Source of the DNA: Neoalteromonas facilis
GTDB lineage: Bacteria; Pseudomonadota; Gammaproteobacteria; Enterobacterales; Alteromonadaceae
DNA length: 64,000 bases
Direction of reading: 5' to 3'
NCBI RefSeq assembly: GCF_002807665.1
Contig: NZ_PEAY01000007.1
Coordinates: forward strand, 53,720 to 117,719
Positions 37,267-48,091 of the stretch are shown piece by piece. Position numbers and translations under genes: made by a program. Position 1 is the stretch's first letter. Each line of letters starts with the position of its first letter. The notes under the pieces were generated by a model that had not been told where the DNA came from, did no database searches, and saw only the letters and a program-made list of their open reading frames with translations.

Positions 37267-38478
37267 ATGACCGGTATCATTGGCATCATTACATTGCTCG
37301 TTATTGCCTACGCAATTTCATCCAATCGCAGTGCGATCAGTTGGCGCACGGTAGGCGGTGCATTTGCTATTCAAGCGGGTATTGGTGCGTTTATCCTGTA
37401 TTTTGAACCCGGCATTCAAATGCTCCTGAGCTTAAGTGAGTTTGTAAAAAACATTATCGCCTACTCTCAGCAAGGCATTGATTTTCTGTTTGGCCCAGTC
37501 GGTAATTTATCGCTAGGCTTTATCTTCGCCTTTAATGTGCTCCCCGTTATTATTTTCTTTTCATCGTTAATCACTGTGCTCTATCACTTGGGTATTATGT
37601 CTTGGGTGATTCGTATTATTGGTGGCGCACTGGAAAAATTGCTTAAAACCAGCCGCCCAGAATCCATGTCTGCCGCAGCAAACATTTTCGTTGGTCAAAC
37701 AGAAGCACCTCTGGTTGTGCGTCCATTCATCCCTAAAATGACCCGCTCTGAACTATTTGCGATTATGGTCGGTGGCCTAGCTTCCATTGCCGGCTCTGTA
37801 ATGGCCGGTTACGCAGGTTTAGGCGTTGAGATTAAATATCTGTTAGCAGCAAGCTTTATGGCGGCTCCGGGCGGCCTACTCATGGCTAAATTAATGCAAC
37901 CCGAAGTGGATAAGGTTCATAATGAATTGGCAGAAGTAAAAGAAGATAAAGCAGAATACGCCAATATCTTCGATGCAGCTGCAGCTGGGGCATCTTCAGG
38001 CTTGCAACTGGCGCTGAACGTGGGTGCTATGTTACTTGCCTTCGTCGCATTAATTGCACTGCTAAATGGCATGATAGGGGGTGTTGGCGCATGGTTTGGT
38101 ATGCCCGATCTAACCTTCCAGCTAATACTGGGTTATATTCTTCAACCACTCGCCTGGGCTATCGGCGTGCCGTGGGAAGAAGCTCGCTTGGCAGGCAGCT
38201 TTATCGGACAGAAAATTGTCGTCAATGAGTTCGTTGCCTATTTAGATTTTATTAATCACAAAGAAGCGTTATCGGCTGGTACTCAAGCGATCGTGACGTT
38301 TGCGCTATGTGGTTTTGCAAATTTTTCTTCAATCGCAATTTTGATGGGCGGTATCGGCGCTATGGCACCGACTCGTCGCAAAGAAATTGCTCAGTTAGGC
38401 CTCAAAGCGGTGTTTGCTGCAACGTTAGCAAACTTGATGAGTGCCTCATTAGCTGGCGTATTTTTGTCACTGGGATAA
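37267..38478 (+). CDS. Concentrative nucleoside transporter (NupC/CNT family)
   Basis: A 403-residue inner-membrane cation/nucleoside symporter. The three CNT regions are present: the N-terminal helices, the core with [22 protein letters not shown] and [48 protein letters not shown], and the C-terminal [17 protein letters not shown]... [26 protein letters not shown]. The GQTEAP and NEFVAY motifs carry the nucleoside-binding residues. In marine bacteria these are often sodium-driven, consistent with NQR in this window. It is co-oriented with udk. Confidence 0.94.
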   Translation: MTGIIGIITLLVIAYAISSNRSAISWRTVGGAFAIQAGIGAFILYFEPGIQMLLSLSEFVKNIIAYSQQGIDFLFGPVGNLSLGFIFAFNVLPVIIFFSSLITVLYHLGIMSWVIRIIGGALEKLLKTSRPESMSAAANIFVGQTEAPLVVRPFIPKMTRSELFAIMVGGLASIAGSVMAGYAGLGVEIKYLLAASFMAAPGGLLMAKLMQPEVDKVHNELAEVKEDKAEYANIFDAAAAGASSGLQLALNVGAMLLAFVALIALLNGMIGGVGAWFGMPDLTFQLILGYILQPLAWAIGVPWEEARLAGSFIGQKIVVNEFVAYLDFINHKEALSAGTQAIVTFALCGFANFSSIAILMGGIGAMAPTRRKEIAQLGLKAVFAATLANLMSASLAGVFLSLG

Positions 38479-38578
38479 TTCGAGGCCAAATACGCCAAGG
38501 GTTTAATTGACCCTAATCAATGACCTTGGTCAAATCCAAGGTATACTTTGTCGCATTGTAAACAAGATAGAGATGTAT

Positions 38579-39424
38579 ATGACTCAACAATTGGTTGCTG
38601 TCGATTATCAGGCAGCAGATGCTAAAGAGCAGTTTGTTCGTTCACTTCGTGAAACCGGTTTTGGTGTACTAAAAAACCATCCAATCCAGCAACAGTCAGT
38701 TGCAGATATTTATGCCAAATGGCAAACCTTCTTCGACAGTGAAGAAAAAAATCAGTACACCTTTCATAAAGATACACAAGATGGCTTTTTCCCGAGCACG
38801 GTTTCTGAAGTCGCCAAAGGCTTTAAAAAGAAAGATATCAAAGAGTATTTTCATTATTACCCATGGGGTCAATGTCCTGCTGAATTAAAGCAGCAGTTAC
38901 AAGATTATTATGAGCAAGCAATTGGTTTAGCGGCTGAGTTATTGTCCTGGGTTGAAGAGCTTTCTCCTGAGTCGGTTAGCCAACTGTACCGTGAACCACT
39001 GTCGCACATGATCAAAGACAGCCAGCAAACTCTATTGCGTGTGCTCCATTATCCGCCGCTAGACGGATCAGAAGAGCCCGATGCCATACGCGCAGCTGCT
39101 CATGAAGATATTAACTTATTGACGATATTGCCAGCGGCTAACGAGCCAGGGCTACAAGTCAAAGGTAAAGATGGTAACTGGATTGATGTGCCGTGTGATT
39201 TTGGAAACTTGATCGTCAATATTGGCGACATGTTACAAGAAGCATCGGGTGGTTATTTCCCATCGACTACACACCGTGTGATTAACCCTGAAGGCTCTGA
39301 CCAAACGCGCTCACGTATATCGCTTCCGTTATTCTTGCACCCACGTCCTGACGTTGTGCTATCGGAACGCCATACCGCAGACAGTTATTTAAAAGAACGA
39401 TTACGCGAATTAGGCGTTGCTTAA
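38579..39424 (+). CDS. 2-oxoglutarate/Fe(II) oxygenase, isopenicillin-N-synthase-like
   Basis: 281 residues from the ATG at 38579 (the frame opens 72 bp earlier at a weaker start). The double-stranded beta-helix core has the Fe-binding triad H175-x-D177 (AAHEDINLLTIL) and H232 (STTHRVINP), plus the 2-oxoglutarate RxS motif (RSRISLPLF). The N-terminal segment (VRSLRETGFGVLKNHPI) is typical of the IPNS/gibberellin oxidase superfamily. The substrate is unknown. Its end overlaps the convergent M28 peptidase gene by 4 bp. Confidence 0.85.
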   Translation: MTQQLVAVDYQAADAKEQFVRSLRETGFGVLKNHPIQQQSVADIYAKWQTFFDSEEKNQYTFHKDTQDGFFPSTVSEVAKGFKKKDIKEYFHYYPWGQCPAELKQQLQDYYEQAIGLAAELLSWVEELSPESVSQLYREPLSHMIKDSQQTLLRVLHYPPLDGSEEPDAIRAAAHEDINLLTILPAANEPGLQVKGKDGNWIDVPCDFGNLIVNIGDMLQEASGGYFPSTTHRVINPEGSDQTRSRISLPLFLHPRPDVVLSERHTADSYLKERLRELGVA

Positions 39425-40353
39425 TTCTCAACACTTAGGCGCTGATCAACCTCGTTGAGCAGCGCCCACGCCACTGTCACAGCCTGCTTAAAATTTTCTG
39501 CATCAATGCGGTCTGCCGAATCATCCGGCGAGTGATAATACGGGTGCACTCCTACCCCAAAAAACAAATAGGGAATGCCATTATCAGCGAATACCGCATG
39601 GTCACTGGCATTTTTAAAATTGATTTCAGTCAACGCAGAACGTCTCCCTCTTGGCTGTCGATGCTCTTTAATCAAACGAATAGCGGGATCTTGCAGAATG
39701 CTCTGATTCACTAAAGAGACTAGCCCATCAAACGCTTGATGTGTGTTTGTGCCGGATAAATATAACCTTGCAGGACGCCCCAGTTGAGCCAACATATCAA
39801 GATTAATGTTAGCGCTCACACTGTCCAACGGAAAGTTAGGCCCCTCTATCAATGCCTTACTACCTATAAGCCCTTTCTCTTCAGCATCAGTGGCCACAAA
39901 CATAAGACTATGGGTAAACATTCTTGACTGACTTTGCTGTGCCAGTGCAAGCATCGCCGCCACCCCAGAAGCATTGTCATCGGCGCCCGGATGAACCACT
40001 CCGAAAACGCGCCCAATATGATCATAGTGTGCTGTGATAACAATAAATTGCTTACTCTGACCTGAGCGAACACCAATAAGGTTCGTGCCTGACCAACGAT
40101 TCAAGCCACTTTCATAGGAGAAGGGATGTCGATATTGGCCTTCTTCAAATAACCCCTGCAACGCCGCATTAGCAAAGCGCTCGCTGATATAACGTTGAGC
40201 GTCTTCACTACCCACTGTGTTCGGCGCTCGCCCCTCACGAGCTGTTGAGGCTAAATATACCAAGTCTTCCCACGCTTGATTGAGAACAACATCATCAGCA
40301 GCTTCTATCGGCAACGACAGCGCCATAAGCAGACTGGCGAATACACGCATCAA
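39421..40353 (-). CDS. Secreted M28-family zinc aminopeptidase
   Basis: A 310-residue periplasmic or secreted metallopeptidase. A signal peptide (cleavage near IEAAD, residue 19) precedes the M28 domain with metal ligands in VITAHYDHIG, HPGADDNASGVAAMLALAQ, DAEEKGLIGSKAL, NINLDMLAQ and YYHSPDD. It may trim peptides in the periplasm. It is one base from the end of the upstream TPR/transglutaminase-like lipoprotein, so they are one operon. Confidence 0.85.
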   Translation of the reverse strand: MMRVFASLLMALSLPIEAADDVVLNQAWEDLVYLASTAREGRAPNTVGSEDAQRYISERFANAALQGLFEEGQYRHPFSYESGLNRWSGTNLIGVRSGQSKQFIVITAHYDHIGRVFGVVHPGADDNASGVAAMLALAQQSQSRMFTHSLMFVATDAEEKGLIGSKALIEGPNFPLDSVSANINLDMLAQLGRPARLYLSGTNTHQAFDGLVSLVNQSILQDPAIRLIKEHRQPRGRRSALTEINFKNASDHAVFADNGIPYLFFGVGVHPYYHSPDDSADRIDAENFKQAVTVAWALLNEVDQRLSVEN

Positions 40354-41520
40354 TTATAATCGCTGCAACTTAGACAGCTTCCCTTCATAACGTGCCTCTT
40401 CAACCGGATTAGGGGCTCTGCGTTTAGCCATAGCGAGGTATTTTTCAGCGCGACTAATGTCACCCAATTCATAGTAAGTTTTGCTCAAGCCAAACAAGAT
40501 CTCGTGTTTTTCTGCATCCAAACGGTGGGCCTTAACATAATGCAGTAACGCACCTTCAAGATCACCATCATCAAAAGCTTGCTCCCCCAAGATGAAATGA
40601 TAAAACGGATTATCCTGACGTCGACGCTCAACCCGGGTAAATATTTCATCGGCTAATGCAATATTGCCATTTTGTTGATGTAAAAAGGCTAAGTTTTCCC
40701 AAGCAGTTAAGTTGTCATCGTCCGCCTGAATCGCGCGCTCATACACCTTTTGCGCCAAATCGGGAGAACCCGTTCGACGATATAAAATACCTAAATTCAC
40801 CCAAACTGCATCAAAGTCAGGATCTTGTTCAACCGCCGCCCTAAAATACGCATAGGCTTGTGAATAGGAATCTGAAATTAATGCATCCGCACCTTTGTTA
40901 TTGTAAAACATCGCAAGTGCTTGTCGCTTACTGATTTCTACCACCGGAAAATGTTTACGACTATCTTGCGGGTCAAAGTCAATGACCATGTCGTTGCTCA
41001 ACAACTGAATAACGTTTTGATCGTGTCTGGGCCTGACTAATACATTCACATGCCCATTCAGCAGACTGAATCCGTCTCGCCGTGTCCAGTACTCAGGGAT
41101 CTGAATATCTTGAAAGCGTGCATCAAAGCCTGCATATCTGGCCAGCGCATAGGTCATAATCGACATTGATAAACAATTGGCAGCTTTATTCCTAAAGGTT
41201 TGTGCCGCCGTAGTATTCGCATCATTGCTGTACAACAAATTGAAGTCTGAGCGATCAAAAACACTGCTGACGAGGGCTTTGATTTTTTTAGATGGATGAT
41301 CATGCGGCCAGGTCACTCGCTCGACGAATGCTCGTGCCTCAGGCGGTAGGGTGAACACCTCTTCCTCAGTTTCAACATCAAACAAGTGATAACCCGGAAA
41401 AGCCTTATCGTTCAAAAGCACATTCGCGCTCTCAAGTGGCTCTGGCGGTGTTGATACACACCCGGTAAGCCCTACGAATAAAGCTGCTAGTGCAACTGAT
41501 TTGACAACTCGCATAGACAC
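40354..41520 (-). CDS. Transglutaminase-like TPR lipoprotein
   Basis: 388 residues. A lipoprotein signal (LTGC, Cys21) is followed by a transglutaminase-like core with the order Cys116 (KAANCLSMSIMTYALARYAGFDARFQDI), His157 (LNGHVNVLV) and Asp181 or 183 (IDFDPQD). TPR repeats run from about 215 to 370, e.g. YSQAYAYFRAAVEQDPDFDAVWVNLGILYRRTG. The layout suggests a periplasmic cysteine protease-like or scaffold protein, perhaps assembling with the following M28 peptidase. I cannot name a substrate. The ATG at 41520 is supported by the signal peptide. Confidence 0.8.
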   Translation of the reverse strand: MSMRVVKSVALAALFVGLTGCVSTPPEPLESANVLLNDKAFPGYHLFDVETEEEVFTLPPEARAFVERVTWPHDHPSKKIKALVSSVFDRSDFNLLYSNDANTTAAQTFRNKAANCLSMSIMTYALARYAGFDARFQDIQIPEYWTRRDGFSLLNGHVNVLVRPRHDQNVIQLLSNDMVIDFDPQDSRKHFPVVEISKRQALAMFYNNKGADALISDSYSQAYAYFRAAVEQDPDFDAVWVNLGILYRRTGSPDLAQKVYERAIQADDDNLTAWENLAFLHQQNGNIALADEIFTRVERRRQDNPFYHFILGEQAFDDGDLEGALLHYVKAHRLDAEKHEILFGLSKTYYELGDISRAEKYLAMAKRRAPNPVEEARYEGKLSKLQRL

Positions 41521-41738
41521 CTCGCGAATGTTAACAGTATGTTAACTATAGTTATTAAGATGCCTTTCAGCCAAAGTAGTTCCCCGAAAATAACCGGTTA
41601 TTCACCGCGACCTCTCCTCATTTCGATGCGAATAGCCCACAGAAATACAGATTTATGCAAATTGACGGGGGCTAAGCATTCCCAAAGCGCAGAGATTATT
41701 TTATGCTGATCCTACCAGTTCACCAGTGTACACAGCCA

Positions 41739-42506
41739 ATGAACAAGCGAGTCGTATTTAACCAAAAAGGTGGTGTTGGAAAATCAACGATCAGCACTAA
41801 CCTTGCTGCCGCTAGTGCCAAGCGGGGTTTAAAAACATTGCTAATCGATCTTGATGCGCAAGGCAACGCAACCCATTATGCCGGTGTGGATGTTACCGAC
41901 GACACTCATACTGTTGCGGATATGTTCAAGCAGACCGTCGGCTGGTTCAGTACCGCATTGACGGGTGAAGACTTTGTCCAGTCAACGGCATTTGAAAACC
42001 TTTATGTTATGCCTTCGGACAAGAGTCTTGCCAACATTGAGCGCGAACTCGAGTCACGCTATAAAATGTTTAAACTGCGTGACACCATCAAAGAGCTCGA
42101 AGGGCAATACGATCGCATATACATTGATACGCCACCGAACTTTAACTTTTACTCAAAAGCCGCGCTTATTGCAGCAGATTCATTTTTAGTCCCGTTTGAT
42201 TGTGACGATTTTTCGTCACAAGCTATTCAACGACTATTGGATAATGTAATGGAGCTGAAAAGCGACCATAACCCAGACCTTGCGTTTGAGGGGGTCATAA
42301 TCAATCAATTTAACCCACAAGCGAATTTGCCCAAGCAATTGGTTGCGTCTTTATCCGAGCAAGGACTACCCGTTTTAGAAGCGAAGCTAAATTCATCGGT
42401 TAAAGTCCGTGAATCACACTCGCAACGTAAACCATTAGCCTTCTTTGCGCCTGCACACAAATTAAGTAAGCAGTTCGAAGCATTGCTGTCTGAATTAGAA
42501 CAATAA
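41739..42506 (+). CDS. ParA/MinD-family ATPase
   Basis: 255 residues from the ATG at 41739 (the frame opens at 41703). It has the deviant Walker A of ParA/MinD proteins (FNQKGGVGKSTISTNLAAAS), LLIDLDAQGNATHY, and Walker B-like IYIDTPPNFNFYSKAALIAAD. The C-terminal part has GVIINQFNPQANLP and SSVKVRESHSQRKPLAFFAP. No ParB, centromere or cell-pole gene is adjacent, so the cargo is unknown. It is followed by a DUF6671-like gene after 29 bp. Confidence 0.85.
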   Translation: MNKRVVFNQKGGVGKSTISTNLAAASAKRGLKTLLIDLDAQGNATHYAGVDVTDDTHTVADMFKQTVGWFSTALTGEDFVQSTAFENLYVMPSDKSLANIERELESRYKMFKLRDTIKELEGQYDRIYIDTPPNFNFYSKAALIAADSFLVPFDCDDFSSQAIQRLLDNVMELKSDHNPDLAFEGVIINQFNPQANLPKQLVASLSEQGLPVLEAKLNSSVKVRESHSQRKPLAFFAPAHKLSKQFEALLSELEQ

Positions 42507-42535
42507 ACATTGAAACAATAGGCATTGGAACAATA

Positions 42536-43414
42536 ATGACTAAGCAGGCAGACTCGCCTGAACCACTACGAGGATTGGCTGCAGCCATCGCAACCTTGCA
42601 TGATAAGACGCGTTATATTCAGCCAGCGCTGCGCGATACTCTGAATTGGTCAGTGACAACCTACACTGAACTAGACACCGATACGTTAGGCACCTTCAGT
42701 GGCGAAGTGGAACGTCAACAATCCCCCGTTGCTTGCGCAACCGCCAAAGCCATTGCCGCTCGTCAAGGAGCCCAATGCGATATTGGCATTGGCAGTGAGG
42801 GCAGCTTTCAATCTGATGCGTTTGGCTTTGCAACCTTCAATGAAGAGATCCTGGTGTGTGTCGATAGTGATGACAACCCTCTTGCAATTGGTCGCGCCAA
42901 GCAGCCTGTGTTCGTTGATCAGATCACGTGGAAGCTTCCTTTACCATCACAGTGGCAACAAGATGTTGTAGCTTTTCTAGAAGAATTGCCACCTAAGCAA
43001 GCCTGTATAGTGGCTGCGGGTGACGCGAATAAACGTGTAATTGCTGCTGAAAAAGGGCTCTATACCCACACTCAAATTATCACCGCACTACAACAGTTAA
43101 GTACACATGCGAATGCCACTTTGCTAGAATTGCAATTTGATTTACGCGCCATGCATTGTCCGCAGCGACAGGAAACACTTGCAGCGGCAGCTCAAGACTT
43201 AGCCAAACGTCTGACGTCTAAGTGCCCGCAATGCAATCACCGAGGGTTTGTTTATGACACCCCTGTCAGTGGATTGCCCTGTAGTCAATGCCTACAACCC
43301 ACGGCGCAAACTAAAGCGTTTTCAGCCACTTGCTCACAATGCAACTATAGCAATCAAGAGCCCGTTGCTGCTGAATATACTCAACCTGTTAATTGTAATG
43401 TGTGTAATCCCTAG
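42536..43414 (+). CDS. DUF6671-like protein with two C-terminal zinc ribbons
   Basis: 292 residues of unknown function. The N-terminal two-thirds (1-225) is a mixed domain with no recognisable catalytic motif (ACATAKAIAARQGAQCDIGIGSEGSFQSDAFGFATFNEEIL). The C-terminus holds four CxxC pairs: C230/C233, C249/C252, C266/C269 and C287/C290. These would form two zinc ribbons. The family name DUF6671 is my recollection of this layout, not a search result. It is tightly placed between parA and the Sua5 gene (2 bp before it), so it may be part of the same transcript. Confidence 0.65.
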   Translation: MTKQADSPEPLRGLAAAIATLHDKTRYIQPALRDTLNWSVTTYTELDTDTLGTFSGEVERQQSPVACATAKAIAARQGAQCDIGIGSEGSFQSDAFGFATFNEEILVCVDSDDNPLAIGRAKQPVFVDQITWKLPLPSQWQQDVVAFLEELPPKQACIVAAGDANKRVIAAEKGLYTHTQIITALQQLSTHANATLLELQFDLRAMHCPQRQETLAAAAQDLAKRLTSKCPQCNHRGFVYDTPVSGLPCSQCLQPTAQTKAFSATCSQCNYSNQEPVAAEYTQPVNCNVCNP

Positions 43415-43416
43415 CT

Positions 43417-44412
43417 ATGTCAAAGCTCAACACTGTTTTTCTGCACAACGATCATGAAGGTATCACAGCCGCTGCGCAGCTATTGCAACAAGGTGGCACC
43501 GTAGCGGTTCCTACTGAAACCGTTTACGGATTAGCAGCGAACGCAACTGACGACGCTGCGGTAAAAAAGATATTTACGGCCAAAGGTAGACCAAGCAATC
43601 ACCCTTTGATCGTGCATATTCATACCCTCGAACAGTTAACTGAACTCTGTATTGATATTCCGCCCGTTGCTATCGAACTAGCAAAGGCGTTTTGGCCGGG
43701 CCCAATGACCTTGATCCTAAAGAAGTCTTACGCTTTAGGAAATGTAGTTACTGGGGGCTTAGACACCATCGGCATTCGCATGCCAGCGCATCCCGTTTTT
43801 CGCACAATTTTGGCAGAAGGTAATCTCGTTGTAGCGGCTCCATCGGCCAATCCGCATAAACAGTTAAGCCCAACGACTGCGACACAAGTGTTCAATGAAT
43901 TGAACGGTAAAATAGATGCGGTTGTAGACGGTGGTGCCTGTCATGTTGGGCTTGAGTCAACCATTGTTGATGTGGCCCATTACCCTGACAGCCCCATCAA
44001 AGTACTGCGTGCTGGCCCTATTACCGCACAACAAATGCGTGATGCCATTAATTTACCGGTGGAAAGTTATCGAAGCCATCAGCAGCAGGTACCAGGCAAT
44101 ATTAAACAGCACTATCAACCGAAAGGCCGATTGCAAGTACAAAGCACCCAAACCATTATTAATGCGCTCAAACAGTGGCCACAAGACACTGCCTGCTTAT
44201 GGTATAGCGATAAAGTGGGCCAGCAATTAAAAAGTGCAGCGGTACATGGATTCGTGCAAATAGAGTCTGACAAAGCAAGCTATGCACGCCATTTATATAG
44301 CAGCTTATATGCCTTAGATAATAAAGGGTATGCCAACATCTGGGTTGAACAGCCCCCTCAAAATGAAAACTGGGATGATGTAAATGATAGGCTAGCACGG
44401 GCGCAAGCCTAG
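43417..44412 (+). CDS. L-threonylcarbamoyladenylate synthase, Sua5 type
   Basis: A 331-residue enzyme that makes threonylcarbamoyl-AMP for the universal tRNA modification t6A. The YrdC core shows PTETVYGLAANA, KGRPSNHPLIVHI, WPGPMTLILKK, IGIRMPAHPVF and APSANPHKQLSPTTATQVF. The C-terminal Sua5 domain (about 230-331) follows a linker with PGNIKQHYQPKGRLQV. The extra C-terminal domain distinguishes it from the shorter TsaC of E. coli. It starts 2 bp after the zinc-ribbon gene. Confidence 0.92.
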   Translation: MSKLNTVFLHNDHEGITAAAQLLQQGGTVAVPTETVYGLAANATDDAAVKKIFTAKGRPSNHPLIVHIHTLEQLTELCIDIPPVAIELAKAFWPGPMTLILKKSYALGNVVTGGLDTIGIRMPAHPVFRTILAEGNLVVAAPSANPHKQLSPTTATQVFNELNGKIDAVVDGGACHVGLESTIVDVAHYPDSPIKVLRAGPITAQQMRDAINLPVESYRSHQQQVPGNIKQHYQPKGRLQVQSTQTIINALKQWPQDTACLWYSDKVGQQLKSAAVHGFVQIESDKASYARHLYSSLYALDNKGYANIWVEQPPQNENWDDVNDRLARAQA

Positions 44413-44438
44413 CACCCGTGATGAATTTTAGTGGGCGT

Positions 44439-45782
<1,344 letters not shown>

Positions 45783-45796
45783 TTACAGTGAGCCTT

Positions 45797-47866
45797 CTAC
45801 CGCTTGTCTTTTTTTGCCGGCATTTGCATGTTTTGCACCTGCTCAAATACATCGGTTTTTTGGCCCAGTTGCAGTTGATATATATGTTTATAGGCTAACA
45901 CGGCTTTAACGTAATTGCGTGTCTCTTTAAACGGGATGGATTCAATCCAAACATCAGCATCTATCGCCTCGTCTTCGGGTAACCACTTCAATACGCGTTG
46001 CCACCCTGCATTGTAAGAAGCGGTTGCCAAAATAGGATTATTATTCACCTTCTGCATCAAATAATTGAGATATTGCATTCCCAAAGACAAGTTGCGCTCT
46101 GGCTCCAATAGCGTCGAGTAACGCACTGATTTCTTCTCAAGGTAATTCGCGGTTGTGGGCATGATCTGCATCAATCCACGCGCGCCTACCTGAGATACGG
46201 CATCGACCATAAATGAACTCTCACGCCGAGTGATAGCAAGTGCCCAGGCCTGATCCACTTGATATTCATTGGCTAGAGGCTCAAATTGACTCTGCGTAGG
46301 CACGGGAAAGCGGCGTAATACATCATCTAAATAGTCAAGCTCGCTAAATAACAATATCGCTTGATCAAACCACTCCCAGTGATGGGCCAATAATGCTGCC
46401 TGTAGCTTCAATTCATCGGCTTGTTCATTGAGTGCAAAGCGCCATTCTCGGCGGGCTTCGGAAAAGCGATCATTGAGTTTAAGTTCATAGGCACGCTGAA
46501 TACTAAGATTCTGTATCAGCATCCCCTGTAAGGCATCATCTACTGCCGGCTCTTTATGATTCAATTGCGCTTGTGTACCAAGCTGTGCGCTGGCGAGAAA
46601 ACCGTAGTAATGCCGCTCTTTAGCGGCTTGATTGAAGCTAGTCTCAGCTTTATCAGCCACCGAAAGCTGTTGCCAACTGCGCCCCTTCCAGTATTCATAG
46701 GATAAGTTCTGTTGTGAAATGTCAGGCGTTTGCTCGATTAATGCCAGCGTTTCCTGCCATTGTTGTTGCCTTACTGTTGTTGCCACTTGCCAACGTAAAA
46801 TCTCTTCACTGGGATTTATATCTTGGGCTTTTTGTAACCAACTAGGCGCATCTGGATGCTGATCGACTGCTAGCGACAATGCAATCGCATTGACAATATT
46901 ATCGCGCTGTTGATCATTAAGTTGCAGCGTGTCCGCCAACGTCCGATAGGCTTGAATAACTTGGTGAGGACGCGACCAAGCCAACTTTTCCATGGCATAA
47001 CTAAACACTTCAGCTTCTTGCAGTAAAAACTGCATAGGAAAACGTTTAGATGCCGTTAGTCGCGAAGGATTGCGCTGTGCGTCGCGCCACAAATCAGCTA
47101 AAAACTTATGTTGAGGTTTGAGGCTTCTGGCGAGAAAACGCGCAAGCTTGTAGTTGCCTTCTTTGGTGGCTAATTTGATACGCTTAAGCGTACGCTCCGA
47201 GGTTTGCAAGCCTGCTTTTTTCCAGCGCGAAAACAATGGATCACAAGCGCTGGGTTGAGAATACGGCACCATCCACAAGTGGCTTATCTTGCCATCCAAG
47301 GTCCGTTCATCAGCGTCTGCAGGCAATGTTTGGCGTAAGAAATAACAATCTAGCTCAGCACTGATGCCAGGGCGATAGTCAGTAACAAATACGCTGTTTC
47401 TTTTTTCATCTTGCAACAACTGTAACCAACGTTTGCGCACGTTTCGCGCAACCGGCTGGCCATCATATTCGGCCAGAAATGCATGGATCTGGTCCGCCGA
47501 TTTATACGATAAGCTGGCCAGTAGCCAATACTTCCATGCATAGGGATACAACGCATAGCCCTGTAATTGCGTTAACCGCTGAGCAATATCATTTGCATCA
47601 ATACGTCGTGAGGTTTGGATAATATTAACCAACTCGGCAAATTGCTGACGATGCAATACTGTTTGCGGGTTAACGTAGGGATCACGGCTAACATTGGCGA
47701 GCGCATTGTCTGCTAACACAAAAGGGGAAACTGGCTGCGCCGCAATCGAACTTTGCGACAAACCGAGTAAAATTGATATAGAAAATAGTCGATATAACGA
47801 CGTCGGCTCAAGTGTGCGCCAACCGATAAATTTCAGTATCGACTTAATATTAGAATGCCACCGCAT
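45797..47866 (-). CDS. slt: Soluble lytic murein transglycosylase (Slt70-like)
   Basis: A 689-residue periplasmic enzyme that cleaves peptidoglycan glycan strands, leaving 1,6-anhydroMurNAc ends. An N-terminal hydrophobic segment (SLYRLFSISILLGLSQSSIAAQ, about 23-44) is the signal. A long helical superhelix (about 60-510) precedes the C-terminal SLT domain: AITRRESSFMVDAVSQVGARGLMQIMPTTANYLE with the catalytic Glu in RRESSF, then NLSLGMQYLNYLMQ and ATASYNAGWQRVLKWLP. The signal may start later than the first ATG. It fits with other peptidoglycan genes in the window (alr, murQ, namZ). Confidence 0.9.
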   Translation of the reverse strand: MRWHSNIKSILKFIGWRTLEPTSLYRLFSISILLGLSQSSIAAQPVSPFVLADNALANVSRDPYVNPQTVLHRQQFAELVNIIQTSRRIDANDIAQRLTQLQGYALYPYAWKYWLLASLSYKSADQIHAFLAEYDGQPVARNVRKRWLQLLQDEKRNSVFVTDYRPGISAELDCYFLRQTLPADADERTLDGKISHLWMVPYSQPSACDPLFSRWKKAGLQTSERTLKRIKLATKEGNYKLARFLARSLKPQHKFLADLWRDAQRNPSRLTASKRFPMQFLLQEAEVFSYAMEKLAWSRPHQVIQAYRTLADTLQLNDQQRDNIVNAIALSLAVDQHPDAPSWLQKAQDINPSEEILRWQVATTVRQQQWQETLALIEQTPDISQQNLSYEYWKGRSWQQLSVADKAETSFNQAAKERHYYGFLASAQLGTQAQLNHKEPAVDDALQGMLIQNLSIQRAYELKLNDRFSEARREWRFALNEQADELKLQAALLAHHWEWFDQAILLFSELDYLDDVLRRFPVPTQSQFEPLANEYQVDQAWALAITRRESSFMVDAVSQVGARGLMQIMPTTANYLEKKSVRYSTLLEPERNLSLGMQYLNYLMQKVNNNPILATASYNAGWQRVLKWLPEDEAIDADVWIESIPFKETRNYVKAVLAYKHIYQLQLGQKTDVFEQVQNMQMPAKKDKR

Positions 47867-48091
47867 ATCTATAGCCTATCAAGTATTCACACGCTTTTCA
47901 GTGCACTTTATCGCAATAAGATCGATTTGTACCTTGAAAAATTATTCCTACTACCTATCTCTACTCATTCAAACGCTCGTTTCATTTTTTCATTGTGTTT
48001 CGAGCTAATTTTAACGAGAATCTCGACCCCTACGCATAATGTGGTGTGAGTCATCTATACTTAGCTCCACCGCTATTAGGAGATACAACAT

